Shown here piece after piece: positions 8,541 through 18,800 of a stretch of 64,000 nt of DNA. The first letter of the stretch is position 1. Each line of letters begins with the position of its first letter. Location: assembly GCF_003992625.1 (NCBI RefSeq), contig NZ_RZMW01000032.1, forward strand, positions 1 through 64,000, given 5' to 3'. The notes under the pieces are model-generated. The model had not been told where the DNA came from, did no database searches, and was given only the letters and a program-made list of their open reading frames with translations. Made by a program: the position numbers and the translations under genes. Source of the stretch: Pelagibacterium lentulum (GTDB taxonomy: Bacteria; Pseudomonadota; Alphaproteobacteria; Rhizobiales; Devosiaceae).

Positions 8541-9179
8541 TCAGTCCGCTGCAGCAAAATGCGCCAACTGGTCGGCATATGCCTTTTGGAAAGCCGGGCG
8601 CGCCGTGGCCTGCGCAACATAGGCGCGACAGGCGGGAAACTGCGCCAGTCCGTCAAACCGATCCACAAGGCGCAGCACGTCCGCCATAAGAATGTCGGCA
8701 ACCGAAAATGTGCCGGCCAGCCATTCGTGCCCGGCCAGAACGCTCTCCATATGCTTCAACCGGCCAACGAGAAAAGTGTCCAGTAGCGCGCGCCCTGGCG
8801 TTTCAACACTGTCGTTGGAAAACTTGTAAAGCGACCACGGCAGGCTCGCCATTTCCACCGAATTGAGCGCCGCGAACAGCCATTCGATCACCGCAGCACG
8901 TCCCGCGCCAGCTTGCGGCATCAGCGCTTCGCTCTTTTCGCCAAGGTGCAGCAAAATGGCGCCACTCTCAAAAATCGAAATCTCACCATCGGTCAGCCAC
9001 GGCACTTGCCCGAATGGCTGATGTGCAAAATGATCCGCGTTCCGCTCCGCAAATGGTACGCTCTCTACGCGATAAGCCAGCCCTGCTTCCTCAAGCGCCC
9101 AACGTATCCGCAGGTCGCGCACATAGCCCCGTGGCACCTCGGGAACCCAATTGAAAGTTGTCAGCACAAGCTCGGTCAT
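8541..9179 (-). CDS. Glutathione S-transferase family protein
   Basis: A 212-residue protein with the two-domain GST layout: an N-terminal thioredoxin-like domain (LVLTTFNWVP, then QVPWLTDGEISIFESGAILL at about residues 50-70, containing the cis-Pro and the glutathione-binding E-S pair) and an all-helical C-terminal domain (GTFSVADILMADVLR, the N-capping box of helix 6). It would conjugate glutathione or act as a reductase; the substrate is unknown. The ATG at 9179 is chosen because the upstream extension does not match the fold. It is a single gene facing the TerB-like gene. Confidence 0.85.
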   Translation of the reverse strand: MTELVLTTFNWVPEVPRGYVRDLRIRWALEEAGLAYRVESVPFAERNADHFAHQPFGQVPWLTDGEISIFESGAILLHLGEKSEALMPQAGAGRAAVIEWLFAALNSVEMASLPWSLYKFSNDSVETPGRALLDTFLVGRLKHMESVLAGHEWLAGTFSVADILMADVLRLVDRFDGLAQFPACRAYVAQATARPAFQKAYADQLAHFAAAD

Positions 9180-9300
9180 TCCGCATCTCCCGTTTTGCAT
9201 AGGACGTTTGAGCAAGGGTGATCCCGACATGGGGGCTCAGTCTTCTATCCAGAAACACGGGAAGATATGGAAAGATGATTGATTGATCGACCAGGACAAA

Positions 9301-10617
9301 TCAACGGCCCCTGCCGCCAGACAGTTTCAACCCATACCGCTCCCGCAGCGTCTTGGCCTCGCCTTCAACAGCCGCGCCGGGCAATTGCGGTATCACAAGG
9401 TCGATAAAGCTCTGCAAATCCGCAGGCATGACCGGGCACATCACGTTAAAGCCGTCGGCGGCCCCGTTTTCCACCCAGTGTTGCATGGTCACGGCAATGT
9501 CCTTGCCGGTGCCGACCGCAAGCAGGTGCCCGCGTCCGCTGGCAAGGCGCATCAGCAACTGGCGCAGGGTCAGTCGATCGCGCCGCGCAATGCCGACAAG
9601 CACTGCCACCCGGCTTTGGCTGGATTGGTTTGGCGATCCAATACCAACATGATCGGGCAGGGGTGCATCGAGGTCCTCACTCGAAAGGTCTGAACCTAAA
9701 AACTCCGACAGCTTAGCAACCACATGGTCAAGCACCGCAAACCCGTTCATTTCAGCCAAGCGCTGTTCTGCCGCTTCTCGCGTTTCGCGCGCAACAGGGA
9801 CAATGCCGGGGAAAATCAAAACCCTTTCGGGATCGCGGCCGAACCCGGCAACGCGCTGCTTGATATCCCGATAAAAAGCCTGTGCGTCTTCCAGTGCCGA
9901 TTGCACTGTGAAAACAATATCGGCATGGCGCGCCGCAAAATCGCGCCCCGCATCGGATGACCCGGCCTGTGCCAGAACAGGCCGCCCCTGCGGCGGACGC
10001 GGCACGTTAAGCGGCCCAGCGCTCCGCACGAACGGGCCTTCATGATGGACAGCGTGTACGCGATCCGGTGCGAGATAATGTCCGCTTTCCTTGTCCGCGA
10101 TGCGCGCGTCGGGCGCCCATGAGTCCCAGAGCGCCAGCACGGCTTCTGTCACGTCCTGCGCTCGCGCATAACGCGCACCATGTTCGGGCATGGCATCGAG
10201 CCCGAAATTATGCGCTTCCAGCGCATTTGAGGAGGTCACGATATTCCAGCCCGCGCGGCCGTCGCTGATATGGTCGAGCGACGCAAATCGGCGCGCCAGA
10301 TGAAACGGGTGGTCAAAACTCGTGGAGGCCGTACCGATCAGCCCGATCCGTTTTGTGACTGCGGCCAGCGCCGAAAGGATGACAAACGGGTCCATCGCAT
10401 CGCAAAGGTGCCGCTCGGCGCCTTGCTGCAAAGCCAGGACATCGCCCAGAAATAGCGCATCGAAGCCCCCCGCTTCCGCACGTTTGGCAATATCGATCCA
10501 ATAGGAGAGATCGGTCGACGCCAGCGGGTTGCTTTCCGGCATCCGCCAACCAGCCTCATGGCTGCCCAGTCCGAATATCACCGCATTGAGCAGCATACGC
10601 TTTGCGGGGGCACTCAA
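9301..10617 (-). CDS. NtaA/SnaA/DszA-type FMN-dependent monooxygenase
   Basis: A 438-residue luciferase-like flavin monooxygenase of the nitrilotriacetate monooxygenase component A type. It uses FMNH2 supplied by a separate reductase. Family blocks are visible: LGDVLALQQ, EPF-type MDPFVILSALA, TASTSFDHPFHLARRFASLD and GRAGWNIVTSSN at about residues 60-135, then RPVLAQAGSSDAGRDFAA near residue 225. The stop of the upstream SDR gene overlaps its TTG start (TTGA), which suggests coupling; an ATG 7 codons inside (10596) is the alternative. No flavin reductase gene is adjacent, so reduced flavin must come from elsewhere. The substrate is unknown. Confidence 0.88.
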   Translation of the reverse strand: MSAPAKRMLLNAVIFGLGSHEAGWRMPESNPLASTDLSYWIDIAKRAEAGGFDALFLGDVLALQQGAERHLCDAMDPFVILSALAAVTKRIGLIGTASTSFDHPFHLARRFASLDHISDGRAGWNIVTSSNALEAHNFGLDAMPEHGARYARAQDVTEAVLALWDSWAPDARIADKESGHYLAPDRVHAVHHEGPFVRSAGPLNVPRPPQGRPVLAQAGSSDAGRDFAARHADIVFTVQSALEDAQAFYRDIKQRVAGFGRDPERVLIFPGIVPVARETREAAEQRLAEMNGFAVLDHVVAKLSEFLGSDLSSEDLDAPLPDHVGIGSPNQSSQSRVAVLVGIARRDRLTLRQLLMRLASGRGHLLAVGTGKDIAVTMQHWVENGAADGFNVMCPVMPADLQSFIDLVIPQLPGAAVEGEAKTLRERYGLKLSGGRGR

Positions 10618-11387
10618 GAGCCAAAATCATCCTTTTTCAAAATCACGGGCCGCGTTGGCACCTGGCATACCGGCATGATCTCGATGGCGTTGACATTGAC
10701 ATGCGCTGGCAGGTTGACCAGCCACCACACGGTTTCGGCGATATCTTCGGGCAACAGCGGTTCGTTATCCGCATACATCTTCTCATTGGCCTCGAAATCC
10801 CCGCCTGTCCGCACGGCGGTAAATTCCGATTTCGCGTGGCCCGGTTCCAATGCGGTTATGCGGATGCCGGTGCCCATCGTGTCGGTTCGCAGGTTGGCCG
10901 TGAACTGGCTCACGAAGGCCTTGGTTGCCCCATAAACATTGCCCCCCGTATAGGCGAAGCGCCCGGCAATCGAGCCGACATTGATGATCGATGAGCCTCG
11001 GCCAACTGCTTTGACGAGCGGCAGGACCGCAAGCGTCGTGTGGATCAGCCCCATCACATTGGTTTCGATCATGGTGCGCCATTGGTCGGTATCGATGTCG
11101 GGAATGGCGCCGGTGCCCAGCGCCAGCCCGCCATTGTTGAAAAGGCACGTTACCGGCTTGAAATCGTCGGGCAGGGCGGCAACCGCCGCATCGATGCTGG
11201 CCTTGTCGGTCAGGTCCATGACGGCGGGATGGATCGATCCGGGAAATTCGTCCACCAGCGCGTCGAGCCGTTCACGCCGCCGTCCCGTCGCCACAACCTT
11301 CCAGCCATTGGAAGCAAATTTACGAGCGGTCGCAGCGCCGAAACCCGAGGTCGCGCCGGTAATGAAGATGACAGGGCTTAAAGACAT
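10614..11387 (-). CDS. YdfG-like short-chain dehydrogenase/reductase
   Basis: A 257-residue classical SDR. The cofactor loop is TGATSGFGAATARKF near residue 10 and TGRRRER supports NADP preference. The catalytic Ser lies in INVGSIAG and the Tyr-Lys pair in NVYGATKAFVSQF at about residues 152-164. The C-terminal part (LPEDIAETVWWLVNLPAHVN) strongly resembles E. coli YdfG, which oxidises 3-hydroxy acids, L-allo-threonine and serine and reduces malonic semialdehyde. It overlaps the monooxygenase gene downstream, so the two are probably one operon. Confidence 0.9.
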   Translation of the reverse strand: MSLSPVIFITGATSGFGAATARKFASNGWKVVATGRRRERLDALVDEFPGSIHPAVMDLTDKASIDAAVAALPDDFKPVTCLFNNGGLALGTGAIPDIDTDQWRTMIETNVMGLIHTTLAVLPLVKAVGRGSSIINVGSIAGRFAYTGGNVYGATKAFVSQFTANLRTDTMGTGIRITALEPGHAKSEFTAVRTGGDFEANEKMYADNEPLLPEDIAETVWWLVNLPAHVNVNAIEIMPVCQVPTRPVILKKDDFGS

Positions 11388-11574
11388 GCAAAAACTTTCC
11401 GCTAAGGGGGGCTTTCAAGGAATTTTAGGACCAGAAACGACGCAGAATTTCCCGTCAAGCGAAACCGATTCTGGCACGTTTTCAGCCCACTATCGGCAAA
11501 GCCAACGCCCTGCGCAACCGCCTGTGCACCTCAATAACCGAGCCGTTCGTCGTTACGGCCCGCCGGACCTTTTG

Positions 11575-11778
11575 CTAATCTTCAAGAATGAAGGTTATAG
11601 CGAGATTGACGCGATAATGGCTTACCTTACCATCTTCGATCTCGACATTCTGGTCTTTCACCCAAGCGCTTTTCATACCGCGCAATGTCTTTGAGGCGCG
11701 CGCAATTCCTTGCTTTACGGCATCATCGAAGCTGTCGGGCGAGGTCGCTGAAATCTCGGTTACTCTGGCAACAGTCAT
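11575..11778 (-). CDS. Dodecin family flavin-binding protein
   Basis: A 67-residue protein with the complete dodecin pattern: VARVTEISATSPDSFDDAV, then GIARASKTLRGMKSAWVKDQ, where the Trp stacks on flavin in known dodecins, and a closing strand HYRVNLAITF. Dodecins form hollow dodecamers that store or buffer flavins. The flavin monooxygenase lies 0.9 kb away on the same strand, but a 187-base gap separates dodecin from the SDR-monooxygenase pair. I see nothing in that gap. Confidence 0.93.
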   Translation of the reverse strand: MTVARVTEISATSPDSFDDAVKQGIARASKTLRGMKSAWVKDQNVEIEDGKVSHYRVNLAITFILED

Positions 11779-11844
11779 TGCTTCCTCCGTTTTTCCATCT
11801 AACGAAGGTGAACGATTTCCGCGCCCTGCAAGTTCCGGAAGCCG

Positions 11845-12153
11845 CTAACGGCGGCGTGCCGAGGCCATCAACCGCATCACGATCCAGATCGGGATAACCA
11901 CCATCGCGCCGGTCACAACATAGCTGAACGCGCGGTACAGCACTTCAAAACTGTTGTCGAACATATCGGCGAAAAACCGCTCTACCGAACGGAAAATATC
12001 CTGCGGACTGACCCCGAAGATCGCCATCAGAAAGCCCACGATCAGGCTCATCACGACAAGCCGGACGAACAGTCGGCCGGGAGTGTCGCCCAAAACATTT
12101 TCGGCCCAACCGCGCTTCTTTTCACGTTCAGTCTTGTCGATGGTCTCTGGCAC
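11845..12153 (-). CDS. DUF6460-like small membrane protein
   Basis: A 102-residue protein with two predicted membrane helices (LFVRLVVMSLIVGFLMAIFG at about residues 28-47 and TGAMVVIPIWIVMRLM near the end) joined by a short amphipathic loop. The sequence WAENVLGDTPGRLFVRLVV resembles the alphaproteobacterial family I know as DUF6460; the assignment is from memory of the pattern. Function is unknown. It sits 66 bases upstream of dodecin on the same strand and is divergent from the helicase gene. Confidence 0.65.
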   Translation of the reverse strand: MPETIDKTEREKKRGWAENVLGDTPGRLFVRLVVMSLIVGFLMAIFGVSPQDIFRSVERFFADMFDNSFEVLYRAFSYVVTGAMVVIPIWIVMRLMASARRR

Positions 12154-12201
12154 GATTGCTCATCCTGCGATTCTTGCGCACACTCATTATAGTGCTACAC
12201 C

Positions 12202-14751
12202 ATGTGTGTGCAAACCGCCGTATTACAAGGGAACCAGCGCCTGTTGCCCGAACTCTCCGCTCCCGTCACCGCTTGGTTTGCCGGCAAAGGCTGGCAGGCG
12301 CGCGCGCATCAATTGGCGGTGCTTGCGGCAGAGCGGGAGGGCAATTCGGTTCTGCTGATCGCACCGACTGGCGCCGGTAAAACGCTGGCCGGTTTCCTGC
12401 CATCCATCGAGGATTTGATCGCGTCACCGCATTCGGGCTTGCACACGCTCTATATCTCGCCGCTCAAGGCGCTGGCAGTGGATGTCGCCCGCAATCTCGG
12501 TGATCCTGTGCGCGAGATGGCGCTGCCCATCAAGATCGAAACCCGCACCGGCGACACGCCGGCCTCCCGCCGGCAACGCCAGCGTTTCGATCCGCCCCAT
12601 ATCCTGATGACCACGCCCGAGCAGCTTGCCCTGCTGATCAGCCATCCCGATAGCGCCAAACTTTTTGGTGGTCTCAAGCGCGTGGTGCTCGATGAACTTC
12701 ACGCGCTTGTCACCTCCAAGCGCGGCGATCTGCTGGCGCTCGGCGTATCGCGGCTCGCCCGTCTTGCACCGCAAATGCGTGTCACCGCGCTATCGGCTAC
12801 TGTTGCCGAACCGGAAATTCTGCGTGATTGGATTGCCGCTCCGGTCGCTCCAAGGCCGGCAAAACTCATTCATGCGCCCGGCGGCGCGCCACCAAAGCTG
12901 TCCATTCTCGCAAGCGACGACCGAGTGCCATGGGCCGGTCACTCCGCAGCCTACGCGGTGCCGGAATTGCTCGAAACCATAGAGAAGCACGGCACGACGC
13001 TATTGTTCGTCAACACGCGGTCACAGGCGGAAATGCTGTTCCAGAACCTGTGGGCCATCAACGAGGACGCACTGCCTATTGCTCTGCATCATGGCTCCCT
13101 GTCGGTCGAACAGCGCCGTAAGGTCGAAAGCGCGATGGTCGCGGGAAACCTGCGCGCTGTTGTTTGCACCTCGACGCTTGATCTGGGCATCGACTGGGGC
13201 GACGTCGATCTCGTCGTGCAGGTCGGCGCACCAAAGGGCGCTTCGCGTATGCTCCAGCGCGTGGGGCGTGCCAATCACCGGCTCGATGAACCCTCCAAGG
13301 CCCTGTTCGTTCCGGCCAACAGGTTTGAGGTGCTTGAATGCGAGGCGGCTCTGGAAGCGGTCGCAGAAGGCGCACAAGATAGCGAAAGGCCCTTGCCCGG
13401 TGGGCTGGATGTTCTGGCGCAGCATCTTTTAGGGCTTGCCTGCGCTGCGCCTCTTGACCCCGACACGGCTTTTGCCGAAATCACCGCCGCATGGCCTTAT
13501 CGCGATTTGCCGCGCGAGAAGTTCGATAAGGTCCTCGAATTTGTCTCAACCGGCGGCTATGCGCTCAAGGCTTATGAGCGTTTTGCCAAACTGCGTAAGA
13601 CCGAGGATGGGCGCTTGCGGATCGCCAATCCCCAGATCGCCCAGCAATATCGGCTCAATGCTGGGACAATCGTTGAAGAGCCCATGCTCAAGGTCCGGTT
13701 TGTAAGGGCACGCGGAATCAAAAAGGGCGCAACCACCGGTCCCATCGGGCGCGGTGGTAGGATGCTTGGTGAGATCGAGGAATATTTCATCGATCAGCTC
13801 GTGCGTGGCGATACATTCATGTTCGGCGGGGAGATCGTTGCCTTTGAAGGCGTGGTGGAAACCGAGGCTTATGTTTCCAGATCCTTTTCGGACAATCCGA
13901 AAATCCCCTCTTACATGGGCGGAAAATTCCCACTGTCGACCTTTCTCGCTGATCGTGTCCGGCGAATCTTGGCCGAACCTGAACATTGGCAGCAATTGCC
14001 CGATCAAGTGCGTGAATGGCTTGAACTCCAGCGCCACGCTTCGGTGCTGCCGGGGCGTGACAGTCTGCTTGTCGAAACTTTTCCACGCGCAGATAAGCAC
14101 TATCTCGTCTGTTATCCGTTTGAAGGACGACTTGCGCATCAAACGCTCGGCATGCTTTTGACGCGGCGGCTGGAGCGGGCCAGGACACAACCGCTGGGTT
14201 TTGTCGCGTCGGACTATGCGCTGGCCATCTGGTGCGCAACCGATCTTTCCGCTCTGATCCGCACCGACCGCTTGTCGCTCGATCAGCTTTTCGATGAGGA
14301 TATGCTGGGCGACGATCTTGAAGCCTGGCTCGATGAATCCGCGCTCATGAAGCGCACTTTCCGCAATTGCGCGATTATTTCCGGCCTGATCGAGCGTCGT
14401 CATCCGGGCAAGGAGAAGTCGGGACGCCAGATCACGATGAGTTCGGATATCATCTACGACGTTCTTTATCAGCACGAGCCGGACCACATTCTGATCGAAG
14501 CGACGCGCCACGATGCGGCACGAGGCTTGCTCGACATCGAGAGGCTGGGCGTCGCCCTGAAGCGTATTCGGCAGCATATTCTCCATAAGCCTCTGGACCG
14601 AATCTCGCCGCTTGCGGTACCTGTAATGCTCGATATCGGAAAAGAACCCATCTTCGGCGAGGCGCGCGATGCCCTGATGCGCGAGGCTGCCGAAGACCTT
14701 ATTGCAGAGGCTATGGCTTTTGGCGCAGACCCAGCCCATATCGGTAGATGA
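12202..14751 (+). CDS. Ligase-associated DNA damage response DEXH-box helicase (Lhr-like)
   Basis: An 849-residue superfamily 2 helicase. Motif I is APTGAGKTLAG (about residue 55), the DExH motif is LDELHALVT (about residue 162), motif III is SATVAE, and motif VI is RVGRANHR. The long C-terminal region with SSDIIYDVLYQHEPDHIL is typical of the bacterial Lhr branch that accompanies an ATP-dependent DNA ligase and exonuclease in DNA-repair operons. Here it is followed directly by the PdeM phosphoesterase, whose start lies inside its last codons. No ligase or exonuclease gene is present in the window, so the usual four-gene set is split or incomplete. Confidence 0.92.
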   Translation: MCVQTAVLQGNQRLLPELSAPVTAWFAGKGWQARAHQLAVLAAEREGNSVLLIAPTGAGKTLAGFLPSIEDLIASPHSGLHTLYISPLKALAVDVARNLGDPVREMALPIKIETRTGDTPASRRQRQRFDPPHILMTTPEQLALLISHPDSAKLFGGLKRVVLDELHALVTSKRGDLLALGVSRLARLAPQMRVTALSATVAEPEILRDWIAAPVAPRPAKLIHAPGGAPPKLSILASDDRVPWAGHSAAYAVPELLETIEKHGTTLLFVNTRSQAEMLFQNLWAINEDALPIALHHGSLSVEQRRKVESAMVAGNLRAVVCTSTLDLGIDWGDVDLVVQVGAPKGASRMLQRVGRANHRLDEPSKALFVPANRFEVLECEAALEAVAEGAQDSERPLPGGLDVLAQHLLGLACAAPLDPDTAFAEITAAWPYRDLPREKFDKVLEFVSTGGYALKAYERFAKLRKTEDGRLRIANPQIAQQYRLNAGTIVEEPMLKVRFVRARGIKKGATTGPIGRGGRMLGEIEEYFIDQLVRGDTFMFGGEIVAFEGVVETEAYVSRSFSDNPKIPSYMGGKFPLSTFLADRVRRILAEPEHWQQLPDQVREWLELQRHASVLPGRDSLLVETFPRADKHYLVCYPFEGRLAHQTLGMLLTRRLERARTQPLGFVASDYALAIWCATDLSALIRTDRLSLDQLFDEDMLGDDLEAWLDESALMKRTFRNCAIISGLIERRHPGKEKSGRQITMSSDIIYDVLYQHEPDHILIEATRHDAARGLLDIERLGVALKRIRQHILHKPLDRISPLAVPVMLDIGKEPIFGEARDALMREAAEDLIAEAMAFGADPAHIGR

Positions 14752-15427
14752 CTGGCAAACCACGATCCGTTTTTGCGGTCATGACTTCATGCCTTTGATC
14801 TCAGGCGCGCTCTATTGGCCGGAGATAGATGCACTGCTGGTCGCTGATTTGCATTTCGAGAAATTTTCAAGCTTTGCGCCCTCGGGTCAGTTTTTGCCCC
14901 CTTACGATACAGCAATGACACTGCAGCGGCTCGAGGGAGATATAGACCTCACAGGTGCGCGCAAGGTCATCGCCCTGGGTGACAGTTTTCACCGCGACAA
15001 TGGCGTCAATACGCTCCAGCCCCAGGACAGACAACGTTTGTCGGCTTTGACCGGAACGCTCGATTGGGTCTGGCTGGCGGGCAATCACGATCCGTCGGCT
15101 CATGCGCTGGGCGGCCACTGCGCAGCGCAACTGGCTATTGCCGGGTTGACGTTCCAGCACGAACCGCGTCCGGGCACCAAGGGCCTTGTCGCCGGGCACC
15201 TTCACCCGGCCGCCCGGATCGCTATGAACGGCAAGTCGGCGCGGCGCTCATGCTTTGCCTATGATGATAATCTGATGATCCTGCCCGCCTATGGTGCCTC
15301 TACCGGTAGTCTCAACATCCTGTCGCCAGCATTTCAGGGTCTTTTCGACAAGAGCGCGTTGCAGGTCGTAATGATCGGCAGGGATCGAACCTATCCTGTC
15401 GGTTCGTCGAGGCTGGTAGCCCGTTAG
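14702..15427 (+). CDS. pdeM: Ligase-associated DNA damage response endonuclease PdeM
   Basis: A calcineurin-like metallophosphoesterase of about 235-241 residues. The metal-binding motifs are all present: VADLHFEK (DxH), GDSFH, AGNHD and AGHLHP. The family is linked to the Lhr-like helicase in a DNA damage response operon. No ATG is available near the start; TTG codons at 14702 and 14720 are both in frame and overlap the helicase gene, so the pair is translationally coupled and the exact start is open. Its TAG stop shares two bases with the TAA stop of the DUF3429 gene on the other strand. Confidence 0.88.
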   Translation: MQRLWLLAQTQPISVDDWQTTIRFCGHDFMPLISGALYWPEIDALLVADLHFEKFSSFAPSGQFLPPYDTAMTLQRLEGDIDLTGARKVIALGDSFHRDNGVNTLQPQDRQRLSALTGTLDWVWLAGNHDPSAHALGGHCAAQLAIAGLTFQHEPRPGTKGLVAGHLHPAARIAMNGKSARRSCFAYDDNLMILPAYGASTGSLNILSPAFQGLFDKSALQVVMIGRDRTYPVGSSRLVAR

Positions 15428-15879
15428 GCCGACAGCAAACGGATAACGATGATGATGGCGAGAACGGCGCAGACCAGCGCCGTCATGACGGATCGCATAT
15501 GGGCGTAGTTGCGGGGCAGGGTGCCCTGAAAGCCTGCCCATATGTCCCAGGCCCCATAGATGCCGAACCCGATGATGAGCATGGTCAGCCCGATTTCCAC
15601 CGGCATCAGGACCGTGACGAACCCAAGGATCGACCCAAGAATACCCGCAACATAGGTAAGTTCAGAACCCGCGCCGCTACCGAGGCGTATGCCCCAGCGC
15701 ACGCCGCCCAGAAACGAGAGGATCGCTGCGCCATAGCCCAGCATTGCACGCTCATAGATCACAGCGTCGATGGGCAGCAGACCGGGGAAAATCGTGAAGA
15801 ACAGCCCTGCCAGAAATGGTAGAAGACCCAGCAATGCGGCTATACCAGTGATCGTTGAAAAGCTCTGGATCAGCCACAT
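15424..15879 (-). CDS. DUF3429 family membrane protein
   Basis: A 151-residue protein with about five membrane helices and the DUF3429 hallmark GYGAAILSFLGGVRWGI near residue 49. Function is unknown. It follows the PodJ-like gene by 12 bases on the same strand, so the two are probably cotranscribed, although nothing links their functions. Confidence 0.8.
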   Translation of the reverse strand: MWLIQSFSTITGIAALLGLLPFLAGLFFTIFPGLLPIDAVIYERAMLGYGAAILSFLGGVRWGIRLGSGAGSELTYVAGILGSILGFVTVLMPVEIGLTMLIIGFGIYGAWDIWAGFQGTLPRNYAHMRSVMTALVCAVLAIIIVIRLLSA

Positions 15880-15891
15880 TGATTTGCGCTC

Positions 15892-18800
15892 CTAAACCGG
15901 CTGACTGCCGAGCACCGCAAGAAGTCTTGGGTTTACCTCACCGCTTTCATTCATGCCGGTCGCTTGCTCAAAGGCTGCGATGGCTTCACGGGTGCGTGGA
16001 CCGGAAATGCCATCCGGCTCGCCGACATCGAAGCCAAGCTTGCCCAGCAGCATTTGTACGCGCTTTACGACTTCCTGATTGGAAATCGTCTGGCCGGGAT
16101 CGAATTCGGGATCCCAGGTGCCGATCGGTGCAAAGTTCGTTGCCAGGTCGGTTTCGGTCGGCTTCCAATTCGCCACAGCATCGTTAAGCCGCAGCACGGC
16201 ATCAGCGTCCAGAGAACGTGTGACATCTTCGCGCGCGACCAGGGCGTCCTCATCGCCGGCCTGTGCGGCAAGCGAGAACCAGAGATAGGATTGCTCAAAA
16301 TTCTGTTCGACACCCAGCCCGCGTGCATAAAGCATGCCGAGATTGAACTGGCTATCTGTCAGCCCGCGTGCTGCCGCCTGTTCGAACCAGTGGGCCGCCG
16401 AACCGAAGTCCTGATTTTCGAGCTCTCCGCTGGCATAAAGCGATGCCAGATTGTGCATGGACATGCGATTGCCCGCTTCGGCTGCACGCTGATACCAAAG
16501 CCGCGCCATTTCCAGATCGCGTTCAACGCCGCGGCCGCCTTCGTAAAGATTGCCCAAGCGGTACTGCGCGGGCGCAAATCCCTGCGCTGCCGAACGCTCG
16601 TACCAGGCCGCAGCCTGTTCCAGATCCTGCTCAACGACATGACCTTCGGTCAAAATCGCCCCGATCTCGAATTGGGCGCGCATATCGCCGCTTTCGGCGG
16701 CCTGCCGCAGCATCTCCGGTTCAATGCCTTCGGGAGCCGAAATTTCCGGTAATTGTGCGACAGTGGGCATGGATGCGCTACGTTCGATGTAGCGATCGGG
16801 CTGATTGCCGATTGCTGCTGTCTGGATCGGATCGATATTCATACCGCTCAGGACCCTCTGCGCATCGGCCAAGTCCGATTGCAATGCCGGTGCCTGATCG
16901 ATCATGGGAACGCGCGAGGTGATCTCATTTGCTGCACTGACCGGCGTGATCTCCACTTCCGGCTCAGCAGGAATGGTTGCTTCTTCGGGCGCCGCGTCGG
17001 TTTGTTCCTCTGCCGCGACCGGTTCCGCAACGGCGGGGGGCGTAACCAGATTGGCGCGCGCAAATGGACGGTTTATAACGAAGTGTGCCGTCAAGCCGAT
17101 CACGACGATCAGCGCGGTGCTCAGAAGAAGAGGACGCTTGTTACGCGAAAAAAAGCTTTCGGGCTTTTCATCGCCCTCATGGCGCTCATCGAGCGAAATA
17201 TCGTCATCAGCGACAAAATCGGGTCGAGAGTTGGCAGGCTTTGCCGTTTCCGCGGTCGGATCAATGTCCTTTTCATCTGCCTCTTCGGTCTCACTGCGTT
17301 GAAAGCGCGCCATGGCACGACCAATAAGTGATTTGGGTTCCGCGTCCTGGCTTGCCGGATGAAGGCGGGCAGAACGGCGCGCAGCTTCAATGAAGCTTGA
17401 ACGATTGACACTGCTGGCGTCCGGGGAATCCGTGCTCTTTGCAGGCGTCGCTGCGACTTTCGTGCTGGGTGGCCAATCTTTCGCAGGGCCGGTGTCATCG
17501 GCATCCATCAAGCTCGATTTCGGCTTCGATGGGCGCTCGACCGCTTCGGGATCGATGGCAAAGCCGCGCTCGACCGTTTTCCGCGGGATCACCGCTTCGG
17601 ACTGTGCCGGTTGCGCACGGCGCGGGACCGGCGACCCCGATACGGGGTCTTCGGGCATTGTATCCGGTCGCTTTGGTGCCGGTGAGGCGATTGAATCTTG
17701 TGTAGCTGCAAGTGGCTCGACAGAAGCGCCAGCCACTTCGGCTTCTGCCAGAGCATCTTCAACTGTCGGAGCCTCGGCGGTAGCGATAACATCGCGATTT
17801 TGCACTCGCTCGGGCGTATCTGCCGGAGGGCTGGTCTTGGCCGGAGTGTTCAGCATGGCCTCTAGCCGCGCAAGGCGGCTATCGACCTTATTGATCGAAT
17901 CCTTCACGCCACCCAGATTAGGGCCGGGCACCGGAATCTGGTCGCGCGCGACAAGGCGCGAAAGTTGTTCCTTGATCGCAATGAGGTCGGCATCGGTGGT
18001 GCTTGTGTCCGGCTGCGGCGCTGTGTCCGCTTTTGCGCGGGTCCGCGCGACAATCATGTCCGCCAGTTTCGCGTAATCGGGTGCTTCGGGCGCCGTTGGA
18101 GCCCCGGCATAAAGCGCTGCCAACTCGGTGAGTTGCTCGCGCGTGTCGTCCACTCGGGTTGCAATCTGACGCAGTTGCGCCTCTACGCCTGCTACTGCGC
18201 CGCGGGTGTCGGCAGCCTGCATCGTTTCGCTCAAGGCATCAATGCGGGTTTCAATGGCGGTAAAGCGCGGCTCAATCGTCTCGGACACGGCATCGCGCAG
18301 AACGGCAATGCTTTCGCGCAGCATATCTGCTGAATTGACATTGGGAGACTCGAGCCGTTCGATCTTGTCCGCCAGCGCATCGATGCGCTCCAGCAAGGCG
18401 CTGGGGGCGCTCTTTTCCTGCACGGCGACCGAAAGAGCCGCCATATCCTGGCTCAGTCGATCAAGAGCGCTCGCCCCGACCGTATCGGCGCTTTCGAGGG
18501 TGTCGATCCGGTCATAAATATTGCGCAGGCTTTCCTCAATCGCATGCATCGATTCCGACTGCATGCGATTGGCTTCCGCATCGCGCTGCTCGTCGCGGCT
18601 GCTGGCTTCGACCTGATAGGCAGTGAGTCTTTCGATTGTCTGTGCCAGCGCTTCAATGCGCTCGATTGTGTCCTGTTGGCTGATCTGGCTGCCCTGGGCG
18701 ACAGTTTCTGCCAATCGCTCAAGCTGGGTTTCCAGCCGCTTGACCTGTCCGGATTCGCCGACCGCACTGGCGAGCAATTCGATCACTTCGCTAAGTTGGC

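Noticed and set aside
12154-12201. LexA-type operator (GTTC-N7-GTTC) before the helicase
   Set aside because: I looked for the alphaproteobacterial SOS box in this gap and found none.
13546-14763. 405-codon open frame on the strand opposite the helicase gene
   Set aside because: It mirrors a well-supported helicase with all its motifs, has no recognisable domain, and is the usual third-position artefact of GC-rich DNA.
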